From Kitasatospora sp. NBC_01246 (GTDB taxonomy: Bacteria; Actinomycetota; Actinomycetes; Streptomycetales; Streptomycetaceae), in contig NZ_CP108484.1 in NCBI RefSeq assembly GCF_036226505.1, positions 62,001 to 126,000 on the forward strand: a stretch of 64,000 bases of DNA, written 5' to 3'. Both the position numbers and the translations under genes were made by a program. Shown piece by piece: positions 43,920 to 52,694 of the stretch (position 1 is its first letter; every line of letters starts with the position of its first letter). A model generated the notes under the pieces. That model ran no database searches. It saw nothing but the letters and a program-made list of their open reading frames with translations, and was not told where the DNA came from.

Positions 43920-44914
43920 AGCCGCGCCGCCGCCCCCTCGGCCGCACGCCGGTCCAGGTCACCGAGCTCGGCTTCGGCGCCGCCGGAATCGGCAACCTGT
44001 TCACCGCGGTCGGCGACGACCGCGCGGAACAGGCCGTCACCGCCGCCTGGGAGTGCGGCGTACGGTACTTCGACACCGCCCCGCACTACGGTCTGGGCCT
44101 GTCCGAGCGCCGGCTCGGCGCCGTGCTGCGCACCCTGCCCCGGGGCGAGTACACGCTGTCCACGAAGGTCGGCCGGCTGCTGGAGCCGGCCCCCGCCGGT
44201 GGGGGCGACGACCTGGCCGACGGCTTCGCCGTCCCCGCCACCCACCGCCGCGTCTGGGACTTCAGCGCCGGCGGCGTGCGCCGTTCCATCGAGGACAGCC
44301 TCCGACGCCTCGGCCTGGACCGGATCGACGTCGCCTACCTGCACGACCCCGACGACCACGCCGAGCAGGCGCTCGCCGAGGCCTACCCCGAGCTGGAACG
44401 CCTGCGCGCCGAAGGCGTCCTCGGGGCGATCGGGGTCGGTATGAACCAGGCCGGGATGCTGGCCCGGTTCACCCGCGAGACGGACCTCGACGTCGTCCTG
44501 CTGGCCGGCCGCTACAGTCTGCTCGACCAGCGCGGACTGGCCGAACTGCTGCCGCTGGCCCACCGGCGCGGCGTCGGCGTCGTCGTCGGTGGCGTCTTCA
44601 ACTCGGGCCTGCTCGCCGACCCGCGCCCCGGCGCGACCTTCGACTACACCGCGGCCCCCGCCGAGCTGCTCGCCCGCGCCACCGCGCTCAAGGCCGTCTG
44701 CGCGGAGCACGGCGTACCGCTGCGCGCCGCCGCCCTGCGGTTCCCGTTCGGGCACCCGGCCGTCGCGAGCGTGCTGGTCGGCACCCGCAGCGCCGAGGAG
44801 GTCCGGGACGCCGCCGCGCTGCTCGACCACCCGGTTCCGGCGGCGCTCTGGGCGGACCTCAAGGAGCGTGGTCTACTGCCGGCGGACGTCCCCACCCCGG
44901 CGCGGGAGAGCTGA
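43916..44914 (+). CDS. Aldo/keto reductase, predicted L-fucose (aldose 1-) dehydrogenase
   Basis: 332 residues; GTG 43916 overlaps the SDR stop (GTGA). TIM-barrel AKR features: LGFGAAGIGNLFTAVGDD, YFDTAPHYGLGLSERRLGAV with catalytic Asp and Tyr, STKVGRLLEP with Lys, SIEDSLRRLGLDRIDVAYLH, DPDDHAEQAL with the His-equivalent region, and the cofactor loop VLVGTRSAEEV. It belongs to the group of D-threo-aldose / L-fucose 1-dehydrogenases. It would oxidise L-fucopyranose to L-fucono-lactone, feeding the lactonase at 48060. Its stop overlaps the LutA start (TGATG), so translation is coupled. Confidence 0.85.
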   Translation: MKPRRRPLGRTPVQVTELGFGAAGIGNLFTAVGDDRAEQAVTAAWECGVRYFDTAPHYGLGLSERRLGAVLRTLPRGEYTLSTKVGRLLEPAPAGGGDDLADGFAVPATHRRVWDFSAGGVRRSIEDSLRRLGLDRIDVAYLHDPDDHAEQALAEAYPELERLRAEGVLGAIGVGMNQAGMLARFTRETDLDVVLLAGRYSLLDQRGLAELLPLAHRRGVGVVVGGVFNSGLLADPRPGATFDYTAAPAELLARATALKAVCAEHGVPLRAAALRFPFGHPAVASVLVGTRSAEEVRDAAALLDHPVPAALWADLKERGLLPADVPTPARES

Positions 44915-45654
44915 TGCGCATCGCCCTGTTCATCACCTGCTTCAACGACACCCTGTACCCCGGTACCGGCCGGGCCGTGCTGACCGTCCTCGAACGCCTC
45001 GGGCACACCGTCGAGTTCCCGCGGGACCAGACCTGCTGCGGACAGCTGCACTTCAACACCGGCTACCGCCCCGAGGCCATACCGCTGGTGGCCCGCTTCG
45101 CCCGGGCCTTCGCCGACTACGACGCCGTGGTCACCCCCTCCGCCTCCTGCGCCGGCATGGTCCGCGACCACCATCCCCTGCTGGCCCGGGAGTACGGGAA
45201 CCCCGGCCTCCAGCGGCAGGTCGAGGACCTGGTGCCCCGGGTGCACGAGTTCACCGAGCTGCTCACCGACGTCCTGGGCGTCACGGACGTCGGGGCCCGC
45301 TTCCCGCACCGGGTCGCCTACCACCCCACCTGTCACTCGCTGCGCGGCCTCCGGCTCGGGGACCGCCCCTCGCGCCTGCTGCGCGAGGTCGAGGACCTCG
45401 ACCTGGTCGACCTCCCCGCGGCCGACTCGTGCTGCGGCTTCGGCGGCACCTTCGCCGTCAAGAACGCCGACACCTCGGCCGCGATGCTCGCCGACAAGGG
45501 CGACGCGGTGCTCGACAGCGGGGCCGAGGTGCTGTGCGCCGCCGACAACTCCTGTCTGATGCACATCGGGGGCGGACTGTCCCGCCGGCGCGCCGCCGTG
45601 CGCACCATGCACCTGGCCGAGATCCTCGCCGCCACCGAAGGAGCCGCGCCGTGA
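44914..45654 (+). CDS. lutA: L-lactate dehydrogenase complex subunit LutA
   Basis: 246 residues from ATG 44914. Two cysteine-rich CCG domains: TCCGQLHFNTGYRPEA (C41-C42), and YHPTCHSLRG plus DSCCGFGGTFAVKN (C173-C174). This is the form and length of LutA (YkgE), the Fe-S/heterodisulfide-type subunit of the LutABC complex that oxidises L-lactate to pyruvate. It directly follows the sugar dehydrogenase and is followed by lutB with a 4-bp overlap. Confidence 0.93.
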   Translation: MRIALFITCFNDTLYPGTGRAVLTVLERLGHTVEFPRDQTCCGQLHFNTGYRPEAIPLVARFARAFADYDAVVTPSASCAGMVRDHHPLLAREYGNPGLQRQVEDLVPRVHEFTELLTDVLGVTDVGARFPHRVAYHPTCHSLRGLRLGDRPSRLLREVEDLDLVDLPAADSCCGFGGTFAVKNADTSAAMLADKGDAVLDSGAEVLCAADNSCLMHIGGGLSRRRAAVRTMHLAEILAATEGAAP

Positions 45655-47102
45655 GCGACCACCGTGACCGCGGCGTCGTCTGGCTGGGCGCCCCCTCCTT
45701 CCCCGACGCCGCCCGCGGGGCGCTGAAGGACACCCAACTGCGCGCCAACCTCAGGCGCGCCACCGCCACCATCCGCGACAAGCGGCTCGCGGTCGCCTCC
45801 GAACTCGACGACTGGGAGCAGCTGCGGGACGCCGGCGCCGCGATCAAGAGGCGCACCTCGCGGCACCTGGACCGCTACCTGGTGCAGTTGGAGGCATCCG
45901 TCACCGCGGCGGGCGGCATCGTGCACTGGGCCGCCGACGCGGCCGAGGCCAACCGCATCGTCACCGAACTGGTGCTCGCGACCGGCGAGCGCGAGGTGGT
46001 GAAGGTGAAGTCGATGGCCACCCAGGAGATCGGGCTGAACGAACACCTGGCCGAAGCCGGCATCACCGCCTACGAGACCGACCTGGCCGAGCTGATCGTC
46101 CAACTCGGCGACGACCGGCCCTCGCACATCCTCGTCCCCGCGATCCACCGGAACCGCACCGAGATCCGCGACCTGTTCGCCGCCGAGATGCGCCACTGGG
46201 GGCGGCCCGCTCCCGAGGGCCTGACCGACGAACCGGCGGACCTCGCGGAGGCGGCCCGCCGCCATCTGCGGAGCAGGTTCCTCACCGCCAAGGTGACCGT
46301 CTCGGGGGCCAACTTCGCCGTCGCCGACACCGGTACGGTCGTCGTCGTGGAGTCCGAGGGCAACGGCCGGATGTGCCTGACCCTCCCCGAGACGCTGATC
46401 ACCGTCATGGGCCTCGAAAAGGTCGTCCCCACCTGGTCCGACCTGGAGGTCTTCCTCCAGCTGCTGCCGCGCTCCTCCACCGGCGAGCGGATGAACCCCT
46501 ACACCTCCACCTGGACCGGCACCACCGACGGCGACGGCCCGCGGACCTTCCACCTGGTCCTGCTCGACAACGGCCGCACCGACACCCTCGCCGACCCCGT
46601 CGGACGGCAGGCCTTGGCGTGCATCCGCTGCTCCGCCTGCCTCAACGTCTGCCCGGTCTTCGAGCGCACCGGCGGCCACGCCTACGGCTCCGTCTACCCG
46701 GGCCCGATCGGTGCCGTCCTCACCCCCCAGCTCGTCGGCGTCGAGAACGCCGCGAGCCTGCCGTTCGCCTCCACCCTCTGCGGAGCCTGCTACGACGCCT
46801 GCCCCGTGAAGATCGACATCCCGGAGGTGCTCGTCCACCTGCGGGCCGAGGTCGTCGAGAGCGGGACGGGCGGTGCGGAGGCGCCGGCCATGAGGGCGGC
46901 CGCCGCCGTCCTCGACTCCCCACGACTGCTCGGCGCCGCCCAGAAGGCCGCCGCCCTCGGTGGCCGGGCCCTCGCCCGCCACGGCCGCATCGGCCGGCTG
47001 CCGGGCCCGCTGCGCGGCTGGTCCGACACCCGCGACACCCCCGTGCCCCCGGCCGAGTCCTTCCGGACCTGGTGGCGCAAGAACCGGGAAGGCGAACGAT
47101 GA
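45651..47102 (+). CDS. lutB: L-lactate dehydrogenase complex iron-sulfur subunit LutB
   Basis: 483 residues; GTG 45651 overlaps lutA's TGA. The N-terminal two thirds are the LUD-type domain (REVVKVKSMATQEIGLNEHL, GANFAVADTGTVVVVESEGN, GRMCLTLPETLITVMGLEKV). A ferredoxin-like double cluster follows, CIRCSACLNVCPVF (from C324) and LCGACYDACPVKI (from C377), giving two [4Fe-4S] sites. A C-terminal extension of about 80 residues ends AESFRTWWRKNREGE. It relays electrons from lactate oxidation to the respiratory chain. Confidence 0.94.
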   Translation: MSDHRDRGVVWLGAPSFPDAARGALKDTQLRANLRRATATIRDKRLAVASELDDWEQLRDAGAAIKRRTSRHLDRYLVQLEASVTAAGGIVHWAADAAEANRIVTELVLATGEREVVKVKSMATQEIGLNEHLAEAGITAYETDLAELIVQLGDDRPSHILVPAIHRNRTEIRDLFAAEMRHWGRPAPEGLTDEPADLAEAARRHLRSRFLTAKVTVSGANFAVADTGTVVVVESEGNGRMCLTLPETLITVMGLEKVVPTWSDLEVFLQLLPRSSTGERMNPYTSTWTGTTDGDGPRTFHLVLLDNGRTDTLADPVGRQALACIRCSACLNVCPVFERTGGHAYGSVYPGPIGAVLTPQLVGVENAASLPFASTLCGACYDACPVKIDIPEVLVHLRAEVVESGTGGAEAPAMRAAAAVLDSPRLLGAAQKAAALGGRALARHGRIGRLPGPLRGWSDTRDTPVPPAESFRTWWRKNREGER

Positions 47103-47755
47103 GCAGCCGTGAAACAGTCCTCGGCCGCATCCGGGCCGCCCTCGCCGACGTCCCCGCCGACGAGGACCCGGACGACGTCCCGGTGCCCCGGGCCTACCGC
47201 CGCCGCCACACCGAACCGGGCGAGGACGTCGTCGCCCTGTTCGCCGAGCGGGTCGCCGACTACCGCGCCACCGTCACCCGCACCGACCGGGCGGGCCTGC
47301 CGGCCGCCATCGCCGCCGCCCTCACCGCCCGCGCCGCCGTCCGTCTGGCGCTGCCCGACGGCTTCCCCGTCGAGCTGCTGCCGCCCGGCGACTGGCAGTG
47401 GCACCCGGAACCGCTGGACGTTCCCGAGCTGGACGCCCTGGACGGCGCCGTCACCCTCGCCGCCGCCGGCATCGCCGTCACCGGGACCGTCGTCCTGGAC
47501 ACCGGCCCCGGCCAGGGCCGCCGTGCGCTCACCCTGGTCCCCGACTACCACCTGTGCGTCATCCGGGCCGGCCAGATCGCCGACGACGTCCCCGAGGCCC
47601 TCGCCCGCCTCGATCCGACGCTCCCGCTGACCTTCGTCTCGGGCCCGTCCGCCACCAGCGACATCGAACTCGACCGGGTCGAGGGCGTGCACGGCCCCCG
47701 CACCCTGCACGTCATCATCGTCGACCCCACCCGACCGGACCCGGAGCCGTCATGA
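47099..47755 (+). CDS. lutC: L-lactate dehydrogenase complex subunit LutC
   Basis: 218 residues; ATG 47099 overlaps lutB's TGA. LUD (DUF162) domain: LGRIRAALADVPADEDPDDV, ALDGAVTLAAAGIAVTGTVV, RALTLVPDYHLCVIRAGQIA, LTFVSGPSATSDIELDRVEG, VHGPRTLHVIIV. All three Lut subunits are thus present and in order. Embedding them between the sugar dehydrogenase and the mutarotase, with 4-bp overlaps on both sides, ties lactate oxidation to this sugar pathway. Confidence 0.93.
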   Translation: MSSRETVLGRIRAALADVPADEDPDDVPVPRAYRRRHTEPGEDVVALFAERVADYRATVTRTDRAGLPAAIAAALTARAAVRLALPDGFPVELLPPGDWQWHPEPLDVPELDALDGAVTLAAAGIAVTGTVVLDTGPGQGRRALTLVPDYHLCVIRAGQIADDVPEALARLDPTLPLTFVSGPSATSDIELDRVEGVHGPRTLHVIIVDPTRPDPEPS

Positions 47756-48063
47756 GGATCGCCCTGCACACCCGCGTCCGCGAGGACCGGATCGAGGAGT
47801 ACGAGGCCGCCCACCGCGCGGTGCCCGCCGAACTCACCGCCGCCATCCGCGCCGCCGGCGTCAACTCCTGGACCATCTGGCGCAGCGGCTGCGAGCTGTT
47901 CCACCTGCTCGAATGCGAGGACTACGCCCGGCTGCTCGGCGAACTGGAGCGCCTTCCGGTCAACGTCGCCTGGCAGGCGCGGATGGGCGAACTCCTCGAC
48001 GTCGCGCACGACTACGGCGAGGGCGGTGCCGCGGCCGGGCTCCGGGCGGTGTGGGAGCTGTGA
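47752..48063 (+). CDS. L-rhamnose/L-fucose mutarotase family protein
   Basis: 103 residues; ATG 47752 overlaps lutC's TGA. RhaM-type ferredoxin-like fold: MRIALHTRVREDRIEEYEAA, HRAVPAELTAAIRAAGVNSW, TIWRSGCELFHLLECEDY, VNVAWQARMGELLD. It interconverts alpha and beta anomers of a 6-deoxy sugar so that the dehydrogenase receives the right form. It supports a 6-deoxy-L-sugar as pathway substrate; fucose is preferred over rhamnose because of the dehydratase type. One Tyr/Trp-rich active-site strand (WTIW) is visible. Confidence 0.9.
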   Translation: MRIALHTRVREDRIEEYEAAHRAVPAELTAAIRAAGVNSWTIWRSGCELFHLLECEDYARLLGELERLPVNVAWQARMGELLDVAHDYGEGGAAAGLRAVWEL

Positions 48064-48941
48064 CCGGCCCCGGCACCGTCGACGCGCACCACCACCTCTG
48101 GAACCTCGCGGCGAGGCCCCAGCCCTGGATCACCGGTGCGGCCCTCGCCCCGCTCGCCCGCTCCTTCCACGTCGAGGACCTGGCGCCGCGGGCCCGCGCC
48201 GCCGGTGTGAGCGCCACCGTCGTCGTCCAGACCGTCTGCGTCCCCGGGGAGACCTCCGAGCTGCTGGCCCTCGCCGCCGGCGGCGGCCTGGTCGCCGGCG
48301 TCGTCGGCTGGACCGACCTCACCGCCCCCGACGTCGCCGACGCGCTCGCCGCCCTGCGTGAACGACCCGGCGGCGACCGGCTGGTGGGCATCCGGCACCA
48401 GGTCCAGGAGGAGCCCGACCCGGGCTGGCTGCTGCGGCCCGACGTGCACCGCGGGCTACGCGCGGTCGCCGGGGCGGGCCTCGCCTACGACCTGGTCGTC
48501 AGGCCGCACCAGCTGCCCGCCGCCACCGCCGCGGCCGCCCGGCTGCCCGGTCTGACGTTCGTCCTCGACCACCTGGGCAAGCCGCCGATCGCCACCGGGG
48601 CGCTCGAACCCTGGGCGGGGCACGTGCGCCGTCTGGCCGCCCTGCCCAACACCGTGTGCAAGCTGTCCGGCCTGGTCACCGAGGCCGCGCCCGGCCGCTG
48701 GGGGAGCGAGCACCTCGGGCCGTACGCCGACACCGTCCTCGACGCCTTCGGCCCGCGGCGGCTGCTCTTCGGTTCCGACTGGCCGGTGTGCACCCTTCGG
48801 GCCGGCTACTCCGACGTCGTGCGGACCGCCGAGCAGCTCGTGGCCGGGCTGAGCCCGGGCGAGCGGGACGCGGTGTTCCGGCGCAACGCGGTCCTGGTCT
48901 ACGGCCTCGACGTACCCGTTCCGGGCGTCGCCGCCACCTGA
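48060..48941 (+). CDS. Amidohydrolase-fold L-fuconolactonase (predicted)
   Basis: 293 residues; GTG 48060 overlaps the mutarotase stop. COG3618-type TIM barrel: VDAHHHLWNLAARPQPWITG (metal-binding HxH), ARAAGVSATVVVQTVCVPGE, GDRLVGIRHQVQEEPDPGWL, LTFVLDHLGKPPIA (His), NTVCKLSGLVTEAAPGRW, RRLLFGSDWPVC (catalytic Asp). Family members hydrolyse sugar lactones such as L-fucono-1,5-lactone. It closes the step between the aldose dehydrogenase and fuconate dehydratase and is the last gene of the operon. Confidence 0.9.
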   Translation: MTGPGTVDAHHHLWNLAARPQPWITGAALAPLARSFHVEDLAPRARAAGVSATVVVQTVCVPGETSELLALAAGGGLVAGVVGWTDLTAPDVADALAALRERPGGDRLVGIRHQVQEEPDPGWLLRPDVHRGLRAVAGAGLAYDLVVRPHQLPAATAAAARLPGLTFVLDHLGKPPIATGALEPWAGHVRRLAALPNTVCKLSGLVTEAAPGRWGSEHLGPYADTVLDAFGPRRLLFGSDWPVCTLRAGYSDVVRTAEQLVAGLSPGERDAVFRRNAVLVYGLDVPVPGVAAT

Positions 48942-49081
48942 ACCGGGGCCCGCGCCGCCGCCCGCGACACCGGCCGCCCGTGACACCGGCCGCAGGTGCC
49001 GCCCTGCCGCGGCCGACGGGCCCCGGGCCGAAAGGGGCGGGGTGACTATGCTGTGACGATCAGGACCAGGGAGGCAACACC

Positions 49082-49777
49082 GTGCCCGTCACCGACGAGG
49101 CGATCGAGAAGATCAAGGCCATGATCGTCAGCGGTGAGCTGCGGCCGGGCGCGCGGCTGCCCAAGGAGGCCGACCTCGCCGAGCGGCTCGGCCTGTCACG
49201 CAACTCCCTGCGCGAGGCGGTCAAGGCGCTCTCGCTGATCAGGGTGCTGGACGTGCGCCAGGGCGACGGCACATACGTGACCAGCCTTGAGCCGCACCTG
49301 CTGCTGGACGCGCTCGGCTTCGTCCTCGACTTCCACCAGGACGACACGGTGCTGGACTTCCTGGAGGTCCGCCGCATCCTGGAGCCCGCCGCCGCGGCCA
49401 TGGCCGCCCGGGTGATGTCCGAGCAGGACATCACCGCCCTGGGCGAGGTGCTGGAAGGCCTGCGCGACGACTCGGCGCTGGAGGAGCTGATCGACAACGA
49501 CGTCGAGTTCCACCGCCGGATCGCGGCAGGCTCGGGCAACTCCGTGCTCTGCTCGCTCATCGACGGGCTGTCCGGCCCGACCGCGCGGGCCCGGACCTGG
49601 CGCGGCCTCACCGAGGAGGGCGCCGTCGCCCGGACCCGCGAGCAGCACCGCGCCATCTTCGACGCCATCGCCGGCCGTCGCCCCGACGTCGCGCACGCCT
49701 GGGCCACGATCCACGTGGCCGGCGTCGAGCAGTGGCTACGCAACATCCTCGGCGCCCCCGGGTCCGCACTCGGCTGA
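49082..49777 (+). CDS. FadR-subfamily GntR transcriptional regulator (copy 2)
   Basis: 231 residues from GTG 49082, with AGGGAGG 7 nt upstream. The winged helix (DEAIEKIKAMIVSGELRPGA, EADLAERLGLSRNSLREAVK, DVRQGDGTYVTSLEPHLLLD) is closely similar to that of copy 1 at 35882, so the two may read related operators. The FCD domain (LEVRRILEPAAAAMAARVMS, LIDNDVEFHRRIAAGSGNSV, REQHRAIFDAIAGRRPDVAH) has the usual Asp/His ligands. It starts 140 bp after the lactonase on the same strand and probably regulates the fucose operon. Confidence 0.9.
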   Translation: MPVTDEAIEKIKAMIVSGELRPGARLPKEADLAERLGLSRNSLREAVKALSLIRVLDVRQGDGTYVTSLEPHLLLDALGFVLDFHQDDTVLDFLEVRRILEPAAAAMAARVMSEQDITALGEVLEGLRDDSALEELIDNDVEFHRRIAAGSGNSVLCSLIDGLSGPTARARTWRGLTEEGAVARTREQHRAIFDAIAGRRPDVAHAWATIHVAGVEQWLRNILGAPGSALG

Positions 49778-49780
49778 AGG

Positions 49781-49858
49781 GCCGCCGATCCGCCCGGCCG
49801 CCGATCCGCCCGGCCGCCGATCCGCCCGGCCGCCGATCCCCCCTGTCCGCCGATCCGC
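49781..49858. repeat. 16-bp tandem repeat downstream of the regulator
   Basis: Three perfect copies of GCCGCCGATCCGCCCG (49781-49796, 49797-49812, 49813-49828), a partial fourth and a degenerate fifth, starting 3 bp after the stop at 49777. It sits in the 258-bp gap before the converging MscS gene, which otherwise holds nothing recognised. It may act as a transcription end or be replication slippage. Confidence 0.8.
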
Positions 49859-50035
49859 CGGCCACCCCACGCGGGCCCGTGCGACAGGCGTGTCCGTCCT
49901 GCGAACAGAGCCGTCCACCACGGGCCTGTCACGGCTGCCGGCGAGTGCCTGGCGTCGTCCCCCAGTGGTGAACGGATCGCCCTTGCGCGGCTGCCGGCCC
50001 GTACGGTCCTCGCCGCAGACTCCGGGGTGGAGGAC

Positions 50036-51229
50036 CTACTGGTCGAGCACCTCACGGCCGAGCACCGGGCGCCGCACCACCGGATCGGCGACGAGCGAGT
50101 CCACGTCCTCCTGCACCCCCTCAAGCCGGAGGAGGCCGCCGTCGCCACGTGACGGGTCCCGCTGGTGCGGCACCGGGGGGTGGTAGGACGGGGTGCCCGT
50201 CCCGTCCTGCCGGAGCGAGACCGTCCGCGTAGGCGCGGGGATCGAGATGCCTTCCGTCCGGTACCGCTGGTGCAGGCGCTTGATGAACTCGTGCTTGATC
50301 CGGTACTGGTCGCTGAACTCGCCGACACCCAGGATCACCGTGAAGTTGATCCTTGAGTCCGCGAAGGTGTGGAAGCGGACGGCGGCCTCGTGGTCGGGCA
50401 CGCCGCCGCTGATGTCAGCCATCACACTGTCGACGACGTCGAGGGTGACTCTCTCCACGTGCTCCAGGTCGCTGTCGTATCCGACCCCGACCTGGACCAG
50501 GATCGACAGCTTCTGCTCGGGCTGGGAGTAGTTCGTCATGTTCGTCCGCGCCAGGCGGCCGTTGGGGATGATCACCAGGTTGTTCGACAGGTTGCGCACC
50601 ACGCTGTTGCGCCAGTTGATGTCGACGACGTACCCCTCCTCCCCGCTGGTGAGCCGGATGTAGTCACCCGGCTGGACCGTCTTGGAAGCGAGGATGTGCA
50701 CACCCGCGAAGAGGTTGGCGAGGGTGTCCTGCAACGCCAGCGCGACCGCGAGACCGCCCACGCCGAGGGCGGTGACCAGGGGGGCGATGGACACACCGAG
50801 GGTCTCCAGGGCCACGAGGACGCCCATCGACAGCACCACGATCCGGGTGATGTTGACGAAGATGGACGCGGATGCCGCGACACCCGTTCGAGAGGCGGCC
50901 ACGGACTGCACCAGCCCGGCCACCACCCGGGCCGCGCTGAGCGTCGCGATGACGATGAACACGGCCATCAGCGACTGATCGACCAGTCCCCCAGTCCGCG
51001 CGGTGAGCGGAAGCGCCGAAGCGGCCACCGCGACCCCGGCGAGCACGGCCGCCCAGGGAACGATGGTGCGCAGCGCGTCGACGATGACGTCGTCACCGCT
51101 CCATTTGGTCCTGGTCGCGTGTTTGCGCAGCCATTTCATCAGGGCCCGCAGCAGGAGACCGGCCGTGCAGCCGGAGGCCAGCGCGATGCCGGCCACCACC
51201 CAGTCGTGCAGGACCAGGTCCCGGGTCAC
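50036..51229 (-). CDS. MscS-family mechanosensitive channel protein
   Basis: 397 residues from GTG 51229; the frame is open further upstream but without coding character, and the ribosome binding site is weak. Three to four membrane spans at the front (VVAGIALASGCTAGLLLRAL, IVPWAAVLAGVAVAASAL, LMAVFIVIATLSAARVVAGL, ITRIVVLSMGVLVALETLG) lead into the pore helix LGVGGLAVALALQDTLANLF. The MscS beta domain follows (VQPGDYIRLTSGEEGYVVDI, NWRNSVVRNLSNNLVIIPNG, RLARTNMTNYS). The soluble C-terminus ends about 60 residues after the usual domain with a charged tail. It should gate under hypo-osmotic membrane tension. Confidence 0.9.
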   Translation of the reverse strand: MTRDLVLHDWVVAGIALASGCTAGLLLRALMKWLRKHATRTKWSGDDVIVDALRTIVPWAAVLAGVAVAASALPLTARTGGLVDQSLMAVFIVIATLSAARVVAGLVQSVAASRTGVAASASIFVNITRIVVLSMGVLVALETLGVSIAPLVTALGVGGLAVALALQDTLANLFAGVHILASKTVQPGDYIRLTSGEEGYVVDINWRNSVVRNLSNNLVIIPNGRLARTNMTNYSQPEQKLSILVQVGVGYDSDLEHVERVTLDVVDSVMADISGGVPDHEAAVRFHTFADSRINFTVILGVGEFSDQYRIKHEFIKRLHQRYRTEGISIPAPTRTVSLRQDGTGTPSYHPPVPHQRDPSRGDGGLLRLEGVQEDVDSLVADPVVRRPVLGREVLDQ

Positions 51230-51679
51230 CGCGCCGCTTCCACTGCGTGGGGAGGGAGGGAACGGGCCGTCGCCGGCCGCTGTATGTGTTGTGTCGTCAT
51301 CCTGTTGCCTGTCAGATCGTTCTGTTCGTAGCCACGTCGGAGCGGATGTACGCGTTCCGAACGGACTGCCAGCCTGCCCCATGGGCAGGCCGCCGCTACG
51401 AGCAGCCCGCCGTGCAGCCGGTCGACCGCGCCCTGCCCGCCCGACGAACGGCCGACGATCACCAGAACCGAGCGCCGGTCGGGCCCGGGGGCTCCCCCGC
51501 GCCATGGGGAACGGTCGGCGGAAGGTCGCTACGCCGGCGCCAGCTCGAGCGCTCGGCCCGCCGAGGACGACCCGCCCGCCGCTCCGCGGCGGTGCTGAGA
51601 CCCGGGGCGTGCGTGCCGGTGGGCAGCCGCCGCCGCGGGGCCATCCCCCCCGGGCGCGGGGAGCAGGAGGCTGCTGTGG
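51230..51679. other. Non-coding stretch upstream of the MscS gene
   Basis: About 450 bp. Neither strand shows coding character. The MscS promoter is expected here; no element is identified. Confidence 0.35.
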
Positions 51680-51892
51680 TCAGTTCGCGTCCTCGGCAAG
51701 CACCAGGACCAACTCCTCCCGTTTGACGTCGACCTCCCGAGCCGCACGTCCGAGAGTCCGAGCCGGGGAAGGGGCGTCACCGATGGAGAGGTTCACCCGC
51801 AGCAGTTCCTCCACGCCCGCGCCGACCAGGTCGCGGCGGGCCCGCAGCAAGCTGTTGATCGCACGCTCCACGGTGTTGCGCTTCGTCGTCAC
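51680..51892 (-). CDS. Small hypothetical protein
   Basis: 70 residues from GTG 51892, overlapping the stop of the membrane gene upstream (51889) by 4 bp (GTGA), which supports coupling. It starts TTKRNTVERAINSLLRARRD, where KRNTVERAIN recalls the end of IS5-type transposases. The remainder (LVGAGVEELLRVNLSIGDAP, REVDVKREELVLVLAEDA) does not match. It could be a chimera or chance resemblance. Function unknown. Confidence 0.5.
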   Translation of the reverse strand: MTTKRNTVERAINSLLRARRDLVGAGVEELLRVNLSIGDAPSPARTLGRAAREVDVKREELVLVLAEDAN

Positions 51893-52101
51893 AGGTGGGA
51901 GACCAGCATCCATACGGCAATGGCGAGGAACGCGATCCCGACCACACGCTGCATCAGGTAACCCCTGCGCGTGGGCTCACCGGCATCAGGGTCCTTCACC
52001 CACCCCCGCTGGAGCCGCCGGTTCATCCCCCACAGGAGCTGTGGCCGCAGTACCTGAAGAAGCCCCATCGCGAACACCGCGCACGCCACCATGATGAACA
52101 T
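51889..52101 (-). CDS. Small membrane protein (DUF6199-like)
   Basis: 70 residues from ATG 52101, with a strong GAGGAGG 4 nt upstream. Two membrane spans: FIMVACAVFAMGLLQVLRPQ and RVVGIAFLAIAVWMLVSHL. They flank a conserved loop LWGMNRRLQRGWVKDPDAGE. The loop pattern (WKMNRRLQRGWVKDPD.EP) is one I associate with small actinobacterial DUF6199-type membrane proteins of unknown function. It overlaps the next gene by 4 bp. Confidence 0.7.
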   Translation of the reverse strand: MFIMVACAVFAMGLLQVLRPQLLWGMNRRLQRGWVKDPDAGEPTRRGYLMQRVVGIAFLAIAVWMLVSHL

Positions 52102-52694
52102 CCGTCCTCCTCGTCTGGCCACCGCGGGCGTTCCTCTCATCTGACACCCGCTCATCCAGCGGCTGCCCTCGGAGCCTCGCCTGAAACAGGGTCTGCAACC
52201 CGCGGTGCGCCACCACCCGGCTGTCCGGCATCGCGGTGGGGCGACCTCGGCGGCGACATCGGCTCCGGGCTCACACTGACCCCCGACCAGCGGGCGAACT
52301 CCTACTGCTGGGAGGTCGGCCTCTCCTCTCCAGCTCGACGACCGGGACGTCGGGGCGGGCGCGGACGTCGGAGACGGCCCGGGCCACAGGCGGCGGACCG
52401 GTCGGGGCCGGCTGATGTGTCAGTCGTGCTCGCCGGTGCGCCGCGCTGCGGACGGGGGCCTCGTACTGGCCGAGCTGTACGTGGACTACCGCGGCACCCC
52501 CCGCCCCGCACCGACCTCGGACGGCACCACCGGCTGGCTCCTCCCTCGGTCCCCCACCAGACGGCCGACCAGGGCAACCGCGTCCCCGGTCGACCGCCTC
52601 CGCCGGCGGGCGCGCCGGCGCCCGGGGTTCGCTGATCCGGTCCGCGAGTCGGTCGACGGCCGCACGGGCAAGGACCCGTTCGCCTGACCGGCCG
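52102..52694. other. Stretch with no convincing gene
   Basis: About 590 bp. Short rightward frames such as 52415-52687 (VLAELYVDYRGTPRPAPTSD) have borderline coding character without a ribosome binding site. It is left uncalled. Confidence 0.35.

Noticed and set aside
49781..49858. Short CRISPR-like array
   Set aside because: Units are directly adjacent without spacers; this is a simple tandem repeat. No CRISPR array or cas gene was seen in the window.
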